DNA of 28,700 bases from MB1-2 sp046566065 (GTDB taxonomy: Bacteria; Actinomycetota; CADDZG01; WHSQ01), in the NCBI GenBank assembly GCA_046566065.1, contig JBKHXK010000031.1, positions 1 through 28,700 on the forward strand. The letters run 5' to 3'. Both the position numbers and the translations under genes were made by a program. The stretch's first letter is position 1. Each line of letters begins with the position of its first letter. The notes under the pieces are model-generated. The model ran no database searches. It was given only the letters and a program-made list of their open reading frames with translations, and was not told where the DNA came from. Positions 8,468 through 15,469 of the stretch are shown here, piece by piece.

Positions 8468-9619
8468 TCAGCGCTTGAAGCGCAGGATGTCGATGCCCCG
8501 GTGGTAATCGACGGCGTAGGCGATCTCGTCCGTGACCCAGTAGACGGCGCTGGTGGAGCCGGCGTAGGGCAGGAAGTATCCGACCTCCTTGATCTTGCCC
8601 TTGGACGACACGTCGATGAAGCGGGTACCGAACTCGAAGAACGCGGCCGCGACCAGGCCCCCGTTGCGGAAGTCCGGGTGAGCTTCGTGCCAGTGAGAGG
8701 AGCAGTTGCGGCCGGCAGGGACGTTCCCATCGGTGGGAACGCCGTTGCTCATCCGGTACTCGTCGATCATCGTGAAGCTCTTCGACCTCTTCCACTTCGA
8801 CGCATCCCAAGTCATGAAGGCGGCGGACGTTTCGCTGCAGCGCACGTTGAAGGTGGTCTCTCCGGCCATCAGAAGGAATCGGTCGCGACCCGCTTGCGGC
8901 CAACGCGGGGTGTGGATGAACCGTCCGTCCGGGTTGGCGCCGAGCGCAAGGAGGCGCGGCTTGGCCGGGTTGCTCGCGTCCAGCAGCTGGATGGGTTGCG
9001 TCGCGGTGAGCACGACGCCGGGCCGGATCTCTTCGACGTCGTGGCCCCCGTCGGTGACGACGCCCGGCCCATCGCCCCACTTCTCTTTCAGCAACTTCGG
9101 AGCGGCCGGGTCGCGGATGTCGATGATGTTTCCATCAGATCCGTACGCGTAGCGGCAGTCCAACACGCAACTGACCGTGTGCTGCGCGGCATCCTCGACG
9201 GTCCCGATGATCTGGGGGTTCGTCTTGTCTTCGACATCGACGATGTAGACGGCTCCGGTGACGGTATTCGGAACGACCAGGATCTTGCCGTTCCCGTCGA
9301 TGTCCTCGCGGCTGAACTGCCACTCCTGAGGCATGGGCAAGACGCCGGTGAGGGCCGGATCTTCCGGCTTGGAGACATCGAAGATCATGATCTTGTTCTG
9401 GTCGTTCGTGTAGAAGAACTTGCCGATCAGACGACCGCCCACACCGTTCGTCGACAGCGGGATGTGGCGGATGTGCTCGACGTTGTCGGTCGCGAAGCCT
9501 CCGGTCGTCGGGCCCCCGGGGGTTGGCAGAGCGGGGGCCGGCCGGGCTCCGGCGGGGACCATCGAGCCCGCGAGAGCGAGCGCGGTCAGGGCGATGAGGA
9601 GTGCTCGGCGAGGTCGCAT
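8468..9619 (-). CDS. Secreted LVIVD-repeat beta-propeller protein
   Basis: A 383-aa secreted protein with a signal peptide (residues 1-25) and repeated beta-strand units such as KIMIFDVSKPEDPALTG, AVYIVDVEDKTNPQIIG and GNIIDIRDPAAPKLL. These follow the LVIVD repeat pattern (PF08309-like), which folds as a beta-propeller at the cell surface. Paired Cys (C153/C157 region, C268, C302) could form disulfides, and a conserved-looking HWHEAHPDF segment is near residue 305. No catalytic motif is known for this family. ATG 9619 has no clear ribosome-binding site. It is transcribed away from the riboswitch-controlled response regulator. Confidence 0.8.
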   Translation of the reverse strand: MRPRRALLIALTALALAGSMVPAGARPAPALPTPGGPTTGGFATDNVEHIRHIPLSTNGVGGRLIGKFFYTNDQNKIMIFDVSKPEDPALTGVLPMPQEWQFSREDIDGNGKILVVPNTVTGAVYIVDVEDKTNPQIIGTVEDAAQHTVSCVLDCRYAYGSDGNIIDIRDPAAPKLLKEKWGDGPGVVTDGGHDVEEIRPGVVLTATQPIQLLDASNPAKPRLLALGANPDGRFIHTPRWPQAGRDRFLLMAGETTFNVRCSETSAAFMTWDASKWKRSKSFTMIDEYRMSNGVPTDGNVPAGRNCSSHWHEAHPDFRNGGLVAAAFFEFGTRFIDVSSKGKIKEVGYFLPYAGSTSAVYWVTDEIAYAVDYHRGIDILRFKR

Positions 9620-9740
9620 GGGTTGCTACTTCGTCATGAAAGGTCTGGTTCCTCCGGCCCCCACCGATGGAAGGCGCGAAAAGCGAACGGAGCTTCCGTG
9701 CGCACGCTCCAGGCAGGCGGAGATCCGCCCGATAACTGAA

Positions 9741-9838
9741 TCGTGGAAGTCCTCCACGAAAAGGCGAACCCGTCGCGAGGCGGGGGCGCAAAGCCAGGGG
9801 TCTCCCTCGAGATCGCCCAGCTGCCGAAGGAAGGAGTG
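9741..9838 (+). promoter_or_regulatory. Cyclic-di-GMP-I (GEMM) riboswitch
   Basis: The leader of the response-regulator gene carries the GEMM-I landmarks in order: CACGAAAAGGCGAAC (9755-9769), a CCCGTC-GCGA-GGCGGG hairpin with a GNRA tetraloop (9769-9784), GGCGCAAAGCC (9785-9795), GGGGTCT (9797-9803) and CAGCTGCCG (9819-9827). Family knowledge: this aptamer binds c-di-GMP. The closing stem can form between TCCTCC (9750-9755) and GGAAGGA (9829-9835), which covers the AAGGAG ribosome-binding site (9831-9836). A 7-bp hairpin, TCGTGGA (9741-9747) with TCCACGA (9753-9759), competes with that stem. This suggests translational control, probably OFF when ligand is bound. Confidence 0.85.
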
Positions 9839-9842
9839 TCCG

Positions 9843-10244
9843 ATGTCCGACTCCCCCGTCAACCCGTGGTCCCGCTCTCGCGGGAAGAAGGTGCTCGTCG
9901 TAGACGACGACCCCGACATGAGGATGCTGGTTGCGGTGCTGCTCGGGAACAAGGGGTTCACGGTGGTTGGACAGAGCTCCGACGGAGCCGACGCCGTGCG
10001 CGTGTCCTATGAAGAGCAGCCCGACTTCGTCGTGCTCGATCACATGATGCCGAACGTAGATGGGAGGGATGCGGCCAGCTTCATCCGCGCCACCTGTCCG
10101 CGCGCATACATCCTTGCGTTCAGCGGCGCGGGCATCACTCACTGCGACTGGGCCGACGATCTCCTCGACAAGAACGACATCACGAAGCTCCCGATCCTGT
10201 TGGAGCGCGTCGTGTCGAAGCGGAACAAGATGCTGCCCGCTTAG
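9843..10244 (+). CDS. Stand-alone CheY-like response regulator
   Basis: A 133-aa single receiver domain with acidic pocket D21-D23 (LVVDDDPDM), phosphorylatable D66 (VVLDHMMP), S94 (LAFSGAG) and K110. There is no output domain, so it must act through protein contacts. ATG 9843 has AAGGAG at 9831-9836 with a 6-nt spacer; that ribosome-binding site is part of the c-di-GMP riboswitch, so its expression should follow c-di-GMP. It ends 2 bp before the end of the convergent RsbW-like gene. The histidine kinase at 18300 is a possible but untested partner. Confidence 0.88.
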   Translation: MSDSPVNPWSRSRGKKVLVVDDDPDMRMLVAVLLGNKGFTVVGQSSDGADAVRVSYEEQPDFVVLDHMMPNVDGRDAASFIRATCPRAYILAFSGAGITHCDWADDLLDKNDITKLPILLERVVSKRNKMLPA

Positions 10245-10246
10245 GG

Positions 10247-10681
10247 CTACTCGTCCGGGATAGGCACTGCGGACGTCGGCGGTAGCTCTACCCGCCGTCT
10301 CATCTCGATCACGGTCCCCTTCGAAGAGGGCTCGATCTCGACGCGGTCCATCAGCTCCTGCACGAGGAAGAGGCCCCGGCCCCCTGGAGACGACCAGCTG
10401 GGCAACTCGTCCATCGAGACCTGGGATGGATCGAAGCCGGTTCCCTCGTCGGCGATCGCGACCACCACCCAGGAGCCTTCGGTCGAGCAGCGAAGGCGGA
10501 CCAAACCGTTGCCGCCCGCGCTCTGCCCGTGGGCGACGGCGTTGGCTGCGGCCTCATCGGTCGCCAGCAAGATGTCGTAGGTCGTTGAGGGGTCCACGCG
10601 AAGGTTGGTCAGGAATTCACGCACGAGGCCCCGAAGTTTCGGCACGCACGCGGGCTCGTTCTGAGCCACGAACTCCAGCAC
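10247..10681 (-). CDS. RsbW-like serine kinase / anti-sigma ATP-binding protein
   Basis: A GHKL ATPase of about 144 aa in the RsbW/SpoIIAB family, which bind and hold sigma factors or phosphorylate anti-sigma antagonists. The N-box is TDEAAANAVAHG, the G1 box is DEGTGF and the G2 region is PGGRGLFLVQ. I choose GTG 10681, which follows AGGGGAG and makes the protein begin at the first conserved strand (VLEFVAQ). An upstream ATG at 10726 would add 15 residues without a ribosome-binding site. No sigma factor or STAS partner is in the window. It converges tail to tail on the response regulator. Confidence 0.8.
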   Translation of the reverse strand: MLEFVAQNEPACVPKLRGLVREFLTNLRVDPSTTYDILLATDEAAANAVAHGQSAGGNGLVRLRCSTEGSWVVVAIADEGTGFDPSQVSMDELPSWSSPGGRGLFLVQELMDRVEIEPSSKGTVIEMRRRVELPPTSAVPIPDE

Positions 10682-10776
10682 TACTTCTCCCCTGCTTGGT
10701 GTGCCCGGTCTCCCATGGCTACCCAAGAGGGCCGGGTTCCAACCTCAAGCCAAGCAGAAAGTCACACTTCGCGACA

Positions 10777-10825
10777 GAAACCCCGCCCAGGGCTCGGTCT
10801 GTTCACTCGAGCTAGGCGGGGTTTC
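10777..10825 (-). terminator. Terminator downstream of tRNA-Leu
   Basis: An 11-bp perfect inverted repeat, GAAACCCCGCC (10777-10787) and GGCGGGGTTTC (10815-10825), with a further inner pair GCTCG/CGAGC in the 27-nt loop. It begins 2 bp after the tRNA 3' end when read on the minus strand. Confidence 0.7.
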
Positions 10826-10827
10826 AG

Positions 10828-10911
10828 TGCGGGCGGAGGGACTCGAACCCACAAGCTCTTTCGAGCACCGGCACCTAAAGCCGGCGTGTATGCCAGTTTC
10901 ACCACGCCCGC
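10828..10911 (-). tRNA. tRNA-Leu (UAG)
   Basis: Minus-strand tRNA with a 7-bp acceptor stem GCGGGCG/CGCCCGC, discriminator A, anticodon stem CCGGC/GCCGG around loop TTTAGGT (anticodon TAG), a long variable arm as expected for tRNA-Leu, and T-arm GGGTTCGAGTCCC. CCA is not encoded. Confidence 0.95.
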
Positions 10912-10948
10912 GGAGGCCTGAATCCTAAGGGCCGAAAAGCGAGCTGCC

Positions 10949-11080
10949 TCAGCGCGCCTCGAGATCGTGGCCGCAGGCGCACTTGTAGTCCTCGCCATGC
11001 GGACAGGGCTTGAGGATCGTCAGGCGACATCCGCATTCCGGGTTGGTGCAGGTCAGGATCGCTCCGGTCTCGTTGGCCAT
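10949..11080 (-). CDS. mymT: MymT-like copper metallothionein
   Basis: A 43-aa cysteine-rich protein with C11, C16, C18, C26, C34 and C36 plus H28 and H38. The pattern ILTC-x4-CGCR-x7-C and YKCACG near the end is very close to mycobacterial MymT (there LLTC..., GCGCRV..., YRCTCG), a copper-binding metallothionein. ATG 11080 follows AAGGAG with a short spacer. The gene sits between tRNA-Leu and the divergent hisN-like gene. Together with csoR/copB and a cupredoxin it extends the copper theme of the window. A weak TACCC-N5 site similar to the CsoR operator lies at 11115-11129. Copper binding is inferred from family resemblance. Confidence 0.8.
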   Translation of the reverse strand: MANETGAILTCTNPECGCRLTILKPCPHGEDYKCACGHDLEAR

Positions 11081-11134
11081 GGTTCTCCTTTCCGGTCTGT
11101 GTCGGAGAGGTTCTTACCCCACTAAGGTCGTCAT

Positions 11135-11923
11135 GTGAATCTCGATTCGGCCCTCTCCTTCGCTCTGGAAGCCGCGGCGCGTGGGGGCCAAGTTGCCATG
11201 AAGCACTTCGGCAAGCACGAGCCGCCGAAGCGCAAGACCGACGGGACCTGGGTTACCGAGGCCGATCTGGCGGTCGAGGCCCAGCTCCGCTTGCTGATCG
11301 CGCGCTCCTGGCCGGATCACAACATCCTCGGTGAGGAGGAAGGTCTATCGGCGGCCGGTGGGGGCCCGACGGTCCCCGGTGCGCCTACCTGGATCCTCGA
11401 CCCTATCGACGGGACGCACAACTATATGAACGGCATCCCGATCTGGGCCACGCTGATCGGACTGCGGATGGACGACGCTTTCACGATCGGGGTGTGCCAC
11501 GCGCCCGCGCTGGGCGAGACCTATGACGGCGGGATCGGACTCGGGGCCCGGATGAACGGCACGGCCATCGCGGCCCGCCGCGTGGAGAGCCTGGCGGACG
11601 CGACCGTGCTCTACGGAAGCGTCGAGGCGTTCGGGCAGGGACCCAATCCCGATCTGCTGGACAGGTTGGTGGAGCGCGCCTGGCGCACCCGTGGACTCGG
11701 GGATTTCTGGGGTCACATGCTCGTGGCGCGAGGTGCGGCAGACGTGATGGTCGAGCCGGAGCTGAACCTGTGGGACTACGCGGCCCTGGTGCCGATCGCG
11801 ACAGAGGCGGGCGCTCTCATCACGCAGTTCGACGGCAGCGACCTGAACGACGTTTGCTCGTGTGTGACGGGGGGGCCGGGAGCCCACGAGCAGATCGTGC
11901 GGTTGGCTCGCGGACTCCCCTGA
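11135..11923 (+). CDS. hisN: Inositol-monophosphatase-family enzyme, likely histidinol-phosphatase
   Basis: A 262-aa member of the IMPase fold, Mg-dependent phosphatases. The metal site is E67/E68 (GEEEG), DPIDGT (D89, D92) and the C-terminal LNLWDYAAL Asp. The segment after the metal site (NGIPIWATLIGL) resembles the HisN histidinol-phosphate phosphatases of actinobacteria, so a role in histidine synthesis is most likely; inositol-1-phosphatase is the main alternative. GTG 11135 lies 7 nt after AAGG. No other his gene is nearby. It diverges from mymT with a 54-bp gap. Confidence 0.8.
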   Translation: MNLDSALSFALEAAARGGQVAMKHFGKHEPPKRKTDGTWVTEADLAVEAQLRLLIARSWPDHNILGEEEGLSAAGGGPTVPGAPTWILDPIDGTHNYMNGIPIWATLIGLRMDDAFTIGVCHAPALGETYDGGIGLGARMNGTAIAARRVESLADATVLYGSVEAFGQGPNPDLLDRLVERAWRTRGLGDFWGHMLVARGAADVMVEPELNLWDYAALVPIATEAGALITQFDGSDLNDVCSCVTGGPGAHEQIVRLARGLP

Positions 11924-11938
11924 CCTCCCCGACTGAAG

Positions 11939-12457
11939 TTAGATCCGGGCCCTCTTAGCCGCTGCTGCAGCTCCGAGGCCGAGCAACGATACGGGCAGCA
12001 GCATCCCCGAGCCGGTCTGTCCGGGAGCGTCATTAGCCTCGCATTGAGAACCGGCCTGATCGGCATCTCGGCAGTTCCCTCGTCGAGCGAAGACACCGCT
12101 GGCCACAACGGCCCCGCTTGCGTTACGGATCTCGGCTCTGTTGAAACCGGCCAGAGCGCGATCCTGATCACCGCATCCGCTTCTCCCCGAGCCGTCGACC
12201 ACGAAACCGCAGATGATCTGCACGTTGTTGCCGTTCAGGCTGACCGTGAAGGTGTAGGAGCCCGGAGCGAGGCCCGAGACGTTGACCGTGGAGCTGAACG
12301 TGCCGGTTCCTTCGCTGTAGTTCACGATCGCGTCACCGGTTGCGCCCGTCGGCCCCGAAAGCGCTGCCTTGTTGTTGCCGTTGTGCGCCGCGAGAGCGGG
12401 GGAAGCCATAGCTCCCACCATCATCAAGATGAACGCGCCTACCGCCAGCCTCTTCAT
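11939..12457 (-). CDS. Secreted protein with C-terminal membrane anchor
   Basis: A 172-aa protein with a signal peptide (MKRLAVGAFILMMVGAMASP, cut near ALA|AHNG), a beta-rich middle containing four to six Cys that could pair, and a C-terminal hydrophobic stretch (MLLPVSLLGLGAAAAA) followed by KRAR. This end looks like a surface-protein anchor, but there is no LPxTG. The family is not recognised. ATG 12457 follows GGGAGGG; the ATG at 12493 lies in a structured leader and is unlikely. It converges on the hisN-like gene. Confidence 0.65.
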   Translation of the reverse strand: MKRLAVGAFILMMVGAMASPALAAHNGNNKAALSGPTGATGDAIVNYSEGTGTFSSTVNVSGLAPGSYTFTVSLNGNNVQIICGFVVDGSGRSGCGDQDRALAGFNRAEIRNASGAVVASGVFARRGNCRDADQAGSQCEANDAPGQTGSGMLLPVSLLGLGAAAAAKRARI

Positions 12458-12466
12458 ACAGCCCTC

Positions 12467-12504
12467 CCGAACCTCGGCATCATTGCCCTTCATTCGGGAT
12501 GCCG
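12467..12504 (-). promoter_or_regulatory. Structured 5' leader next to the ribosome-binding site
   Basis: In the leader of the secreted-protein gene, CGGCATC (12504-12498) can pair with GATGCCG (12481-12475), and CCGAA (12497-12493) with TTCGG (12471-12467). The second stem reaches into the loop of the first, so the two form an H-type pseudoknot or alternate. The ribosome-binding site follows directly. No known riboswitch class is recognised. Confidence 0.35.
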
Positions 12505-12535
12505 GACGGATCTGGATTGGGCGAAACTGGCGCGA

Positions 12536-12589
12536 CCGTTCTGACGTCGGAAAAGCACGCGTGGACGTGCTCCAGTTAACCCAGAACGG
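12536..12589 (+). repeat. 54-bp dispersed palindromic repeat, copy C
   Basis: Same element and orientation as copy A, with outer arms CCGTTCTG and CAGAACGG intact and inner stem AGCACG/CGTGCT intact despite a different loop. It directly abuts the TAA stop of rdgB (12590-12592), and on the minus strand the inner hairpin is followed by four T's, so it may terminate the selD-rdgB operon. Confidence 0.9.
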
Positions 12590-13168
12590 TTAGAGGCCTA
12601 GCTTGTGGGCCAGGCCTCTGAAGGCCCGGCCTCGGTGCGAGAAGCCGAGCTTCTCGTTCAGGGCGATCTCTCCCATCGTCCGGGATTCCCCCTCCGGGAC
12701 GAAATGAGGGTCGTAGCCAAAGCCCTGGGTGCCGCGGCCCTCCAGCACGATCGTCCCCTCGCAACTTCCTTCGGCCACAACCTCGTTGCCGTCGGGCGTG
12801 ACGAGCACAGCAACGCAGCGGTAACGCGCCCGCCGAGCCTGTTCGGGGACGTACTCGAGCTCCTGCACCAGCTTCAGGTTGTTGTCGCGGTCGGTCGCGG
12901 CCTCGCCGGCGTAGCGTGCGGAACGAACCCCAGGCGCGCCGCCCAGCCCGTCGACCTCGAGACCCGAGTCATCCGCGAACGCCGGCATACCCGTGGCGAT
13001 CACGACGGCCCGCGCTTTCGCCAGAGCGTTCTCTGTGAAGGTATCGAAGGGCTCCTCAAGGACGAGGTCGGGCGCGACCTCGTCGATCGGGATCAGCTCG
13101 ACGCCGGGCAGCAACAGCGCCACCTGCTCGGCCTTGTGTCTGTTGCGCGAAGCGAAGATCGCTCTCAA
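12590..13168 (-). CDS. rdgB: XTP/dITP pyrophosphatase RdgB/HAM1
   Basis: A 192-aa enzyme that hydrolyses non-canonical purine triphosphates (XTP, dITP, ITP), keeping them out of nucleic acids. Family signatures are SRNRHKAEQ at the N-terminus, TFTENALAKA, FADDSGLEV, GAPGVRSARYAG and GFGYDPHF. It starts with TTG at 13168, overlapping the rph TGA stop as TTGA, so translation is probably coupled. It is the last gene of the operon and ends exactly at repeat copy C. The order rph-rdgB matches M. tuberculosis Rv1340-Rv1341. Confidence 0.93.
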   Translation of the reverse strand: MRAIFASRNRHKAEQVALLLPGVELIPIDEVAPDLVLEEPFDTFTENALAKARAVVIATGMPAFADDSGLEVDGLGGAPGVRSARYAGEAATDRDNNLKLVQELEYVPEQARRARYRCVAVLVTPDGNEVVAEGSCEGTIVLEGRGTQGFGYDPHFVPEGESRTMGEIALNEKLGFSHRGRAFRGLAHKLGL

Positions 13169-13893
13169 TCCTCGACCGCTCCGAGTGCGCCCTCTTGATG
13201 CGCGGTCAGCTGACGGATGCCGTCGGTCGCTAGATCGAGGAGCATGTCCAACTCTTTACGTTCGAAGGCGCCCTGCTCGGCGGTCCCCTGGACCTCCACG
13301 ATCTTTCCCTGCCCGGTCATCACCACGTTCATGTCGACCTGCGCGGTCGAGTCCTCTGCATAGTTCAGGTCGAGACAAGGAGTGCCGTCGACGATGCCGA
13401 CCGAGATGGCCGACACCGAGTCGATCAGAGGAGAGGCCGTCAACTCACCGCGATCTTCCAGGGTCGCGAAGGCCTGGGCCAGCGCCACGAAGGCCCCGGT
13501 GATCGACGCGGTGCGGGTGCCCCCGTCCGCTTGCAAGACGTCGCAGTCGAGCCAAACGGTGCGCTCGCCGAGAACGCTCATGTCGGTGATGGCCCGCAGC
13601 GAGCGACCGATCAGTCTCTGGATCTCCTGCGTACGGCCGGAGGGCCGTCCCTTGTTGACCTCCCGCGGGACGCGCTCGGTCGTGGAACGGGGAAGCATCG
13701 AATACTCGGCTGTGACCCAGCCCACCCCACGGCCCTGCATCCAGCGCGGAACGCTCGATTCGAGGGTGGCCGTGCAGATCACCTTGGTGTCTCCCATAGA
13801 GATGAGGCACGAGCCCTCGGCGTTGGGCATGAAGCCGAGCTCCATCACCACCGGACGCAGTTGATCCGGCGTCCGCCCGTCGACCCGGCTCAT
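13165..13893 (-). CDS. rph: Ribonuclease PH
   Basis: A 242-aa phosphorolytic 3'-to-5' exoribonuclease used in tRNA 3' trimming. Signatures include RVDGRTPDQLRPV, the phosphate-binding and catalytic stretches RSLRAITDM, LDCDVLQADGGTRTASITGA and DLNYAEDSTAQVDMNVVMT. The length is typical. It overlaps the upstream MBL gene by 4 bp (ATGA) and the downstream rdgB gene by 4 bp. Confidence 0.95.
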   Translation of the reverse strand: MSRVDGRTPDQLRPVVMELGFMPNAEGSCLISMGDTKVICTATLESSVPRWMQGRGVGWVTAEYSMLPRSTTERVPREVNKGRPSGRTQEIQRLIGRSLRAITDMSVLGERTVWLDCDVLQADGGTRTASITGAFVALAQAFATLEDRGELTASPLIDSVSAISVGIVDGTPCLDLNYAEDSTAQVDMNVVMTGQGKIVEVQGTAEQGAFERKELDMLLDLATDGIRQLTAHQEGALGAVED

Positions 13894-14636
13894 GCCTCGA
13901 CCCGGATCTTCAGTCCGTCGGTCGCGATCTGAACCTCGCAGTCCCCGGAGGACTTGTGTGCCTCGGTGAGAGAGAGACCCGCGTCCCGCCCCGGGGGCAG
14001 ATGGGTGAGCACCAGCTTCTTGGCTCCGACGGCTTCCGCGGCGGCGCCGGCTTGCGATGCCGACATGTGTCCCTCCCAGGTCTCGTCGGAATCTTGCAGG
14101 GTCGCCTCACACAGGAAGACGTCCGCTCCGGTGGCCACACCCGCCAGATCGCCGCCCGGCCCCGTATCCGAGGAGTAACCCAGCACTGCTCCGTCTTTGG
14201 CGATGCGAACGCCCACCGTCTCGGGTGGGTGCGCCATCGAGTGATAGCTGAAACTCGCGCCGGCCACCTCGACCTCGTCTCCCGGAGCGATCGAGTTGAG
14301 CAGGAACGACTCGTCGAGCTCCTTCGAAAAACCGGTGATGCGCTCCAGGGTCTCGGCGGGAGCCCACAGCGGGATCTCGGGCAGCCGCCCGTCGGAGCCG
14401 TAGCGTCGCGCATGGAAGACCTGGAACAGATCGGTGACGTGGTCGGGATGACGGTGCGTCAACATCACGCCGGCGAGCGATCGGTAGTCGGTGTGGGTGA
14501 GCAGGTTGCGCCAGGTGCCAGCTCCACAGTCGAGGAGGACCTGGCCTTCGCCCGTATCCACGAGGTAACCCGCGCAGGCGCGCTCGATCGTGGCATACAT
14601 CCCGGAAGATCCGAGAACGGTGACCGTGAAGCTCAC
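13890..14636 (-). CDS. MBL-fold hydrolase, Rv1339-like (probable cyclic-nucleotide phosphodiesterase)
   Basis: A 248-aa metallo-beta-lactamase-fold protein with metal motif THRHPDH (H61, H63, D65, H66), the early aspartate pair region LLDCGAGTW, and later GYSSDTGPGGD and LTHLPPG. By position between murI and rph it matches M. tuberculosis Rv1339, described as an atypical class II cAMP phosphodiesterase; RNase Z-like folds are the other relatives. It overlaps murI by 4 bp and rph by 4 bp. If orthologous, it would be the cAMP-removing enzyme in a window that also carries a class III cyclase and two cNMP-binding proteins. Confidence 0.8.
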   Translation of the reverse strand: MSFTVTVLGSSGMYATIERACAGYLVDTGEGQVLLDCGAGTWRNLLTHTDYRSLAGVMLTHRHPDHVTDLFQVFHARRYGSDGRLPEIPLWAPAETLERITGFSKELDESFLLNSIAPGDEVEVAGASFSYHSMAHPPETVGVRIAKDGAVLGYSSDTGPGGDLAGVATGADVFLCEATLQDSDETWEGHMSASQAGAAAEAVGAKKLVLTHLPPGRDAGLSLTEAHKSSGDCEVQIATDGLKIRVEA

Positions 14637-15469
14637 GACGCCGCCCGCTCGTCCGGGTGGGCCGGCCAGGGACGGTGCTCTACGCGTCCGAACTCGGGCC
14701 CCAGGAAGCGGCGGCCGAGCTCGCCGAACGCCTCGCGGTCGCTCGACGCGATGAAGCGGTGGACGGCGGGCTCGCTCGACGTGTTCAAGAGGTCATCGCT
14801 CTTCAACTTAGCGAACACTTCGTTCGCCGTCACCTCGGCGCTCGATACGAGCACAACGTCGTCCCCCATGACGTACTGGATCATCCCGGATAGCAACGGG
14901 TAATGCGTGCACCCGAGGATGAGCGTATCGACCTCGAGCTCTTTCAACGGAGATAGGTACCCCTCGGCCACCGCCATCAGCTCGTCGGATGTCGTGTCGC
15001 CGTTCTCGACGAACTCGACGAAGCGCGGGCACGCCTGCGAGAAGAGCTGAACGTTCGCCCGGGTGACCGCGACGGCGTCGTCGTAAGCGCCCGAACCAAC
15101 CGTCGCCTCCGTGCCGATCAATCCGATCCTGCGATTGCGGGTCGAAGCCAGAGCCGCCTTCACGCCCGGTTCGATGACACTGATCACGGGCACGTCATAG
15201 CGATGCCGCGCCTCTTGCAGCGCGGTCGATGCCGCCGAGTTGCACGCGATCACCAACAGCTTCACGTCTTGCTCGACGAGCATGTCCATGATCTCGAGAG
15301 CGAACCTGCGGACCTCGTCGGCCGGCCGAGGGCCGTACGGACACCGGTCGGTGTCACCGAAATAGATCAGGTCCTCGTGCGGCAAGAGATCGATGACGGC
15401 ACGAGCAACCGTCAGGCCCCCGAGGCCGGAGTCGAACATGCCTATAGGCCGCTCGGCCTCGTCTACCAC
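14633..15469 (-). CDS. murI: Glutamate racemase
   Basis: A 278-aa enzyme making D-glutamate for peptidoglycan. Both catalytic cysteines are present (IACNSAAST and GCTHYPL), with the substrate-binding FDSGLGGLTV and GDTDRCPYG segments. The reading frame is open far upstream, but that part is antisense-like shadow of cysM. The start must be one of two adjacent GTGs, 15472 or 15469; I choose 15469 because AAGAGG lies 7 nt before it. It overlaps the end of cysM by 7 bp and the MBL gene by 4 bp. Confidence 0.92.
   Translation of the reverse strand: MVDEAERPIGMFDSGLGGLTVARAVIDLLPHEDLIYFGDTDRCPYGPRPADEVRRFALEIMDMLVEQDVKLLVIACNSAASTALQEARHRYDVPVISVIEPGVKAALASTRNRRIGLIGTEATVGSGAYDDAVAVTRANVQLFSQACPRFVEFVENGDTTSDELMAVAEGYLSPLKELEVDTLILGCTHYPLLSGMIQYVMGDDVVLVSSAEVTANEVFAKLKSDDLLNTSSEPAVHRFIASSDREAFGELGRRFLGPEFGRVEHRPWPAHPDERAAS

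Noticed and set aside
8402..9739. A 445-aa open frame on the plus strand opposite the LVIVD-type gene
   Set aside because: Antisense shadow; the minus-strand product has a signal peptide and clear repeats.
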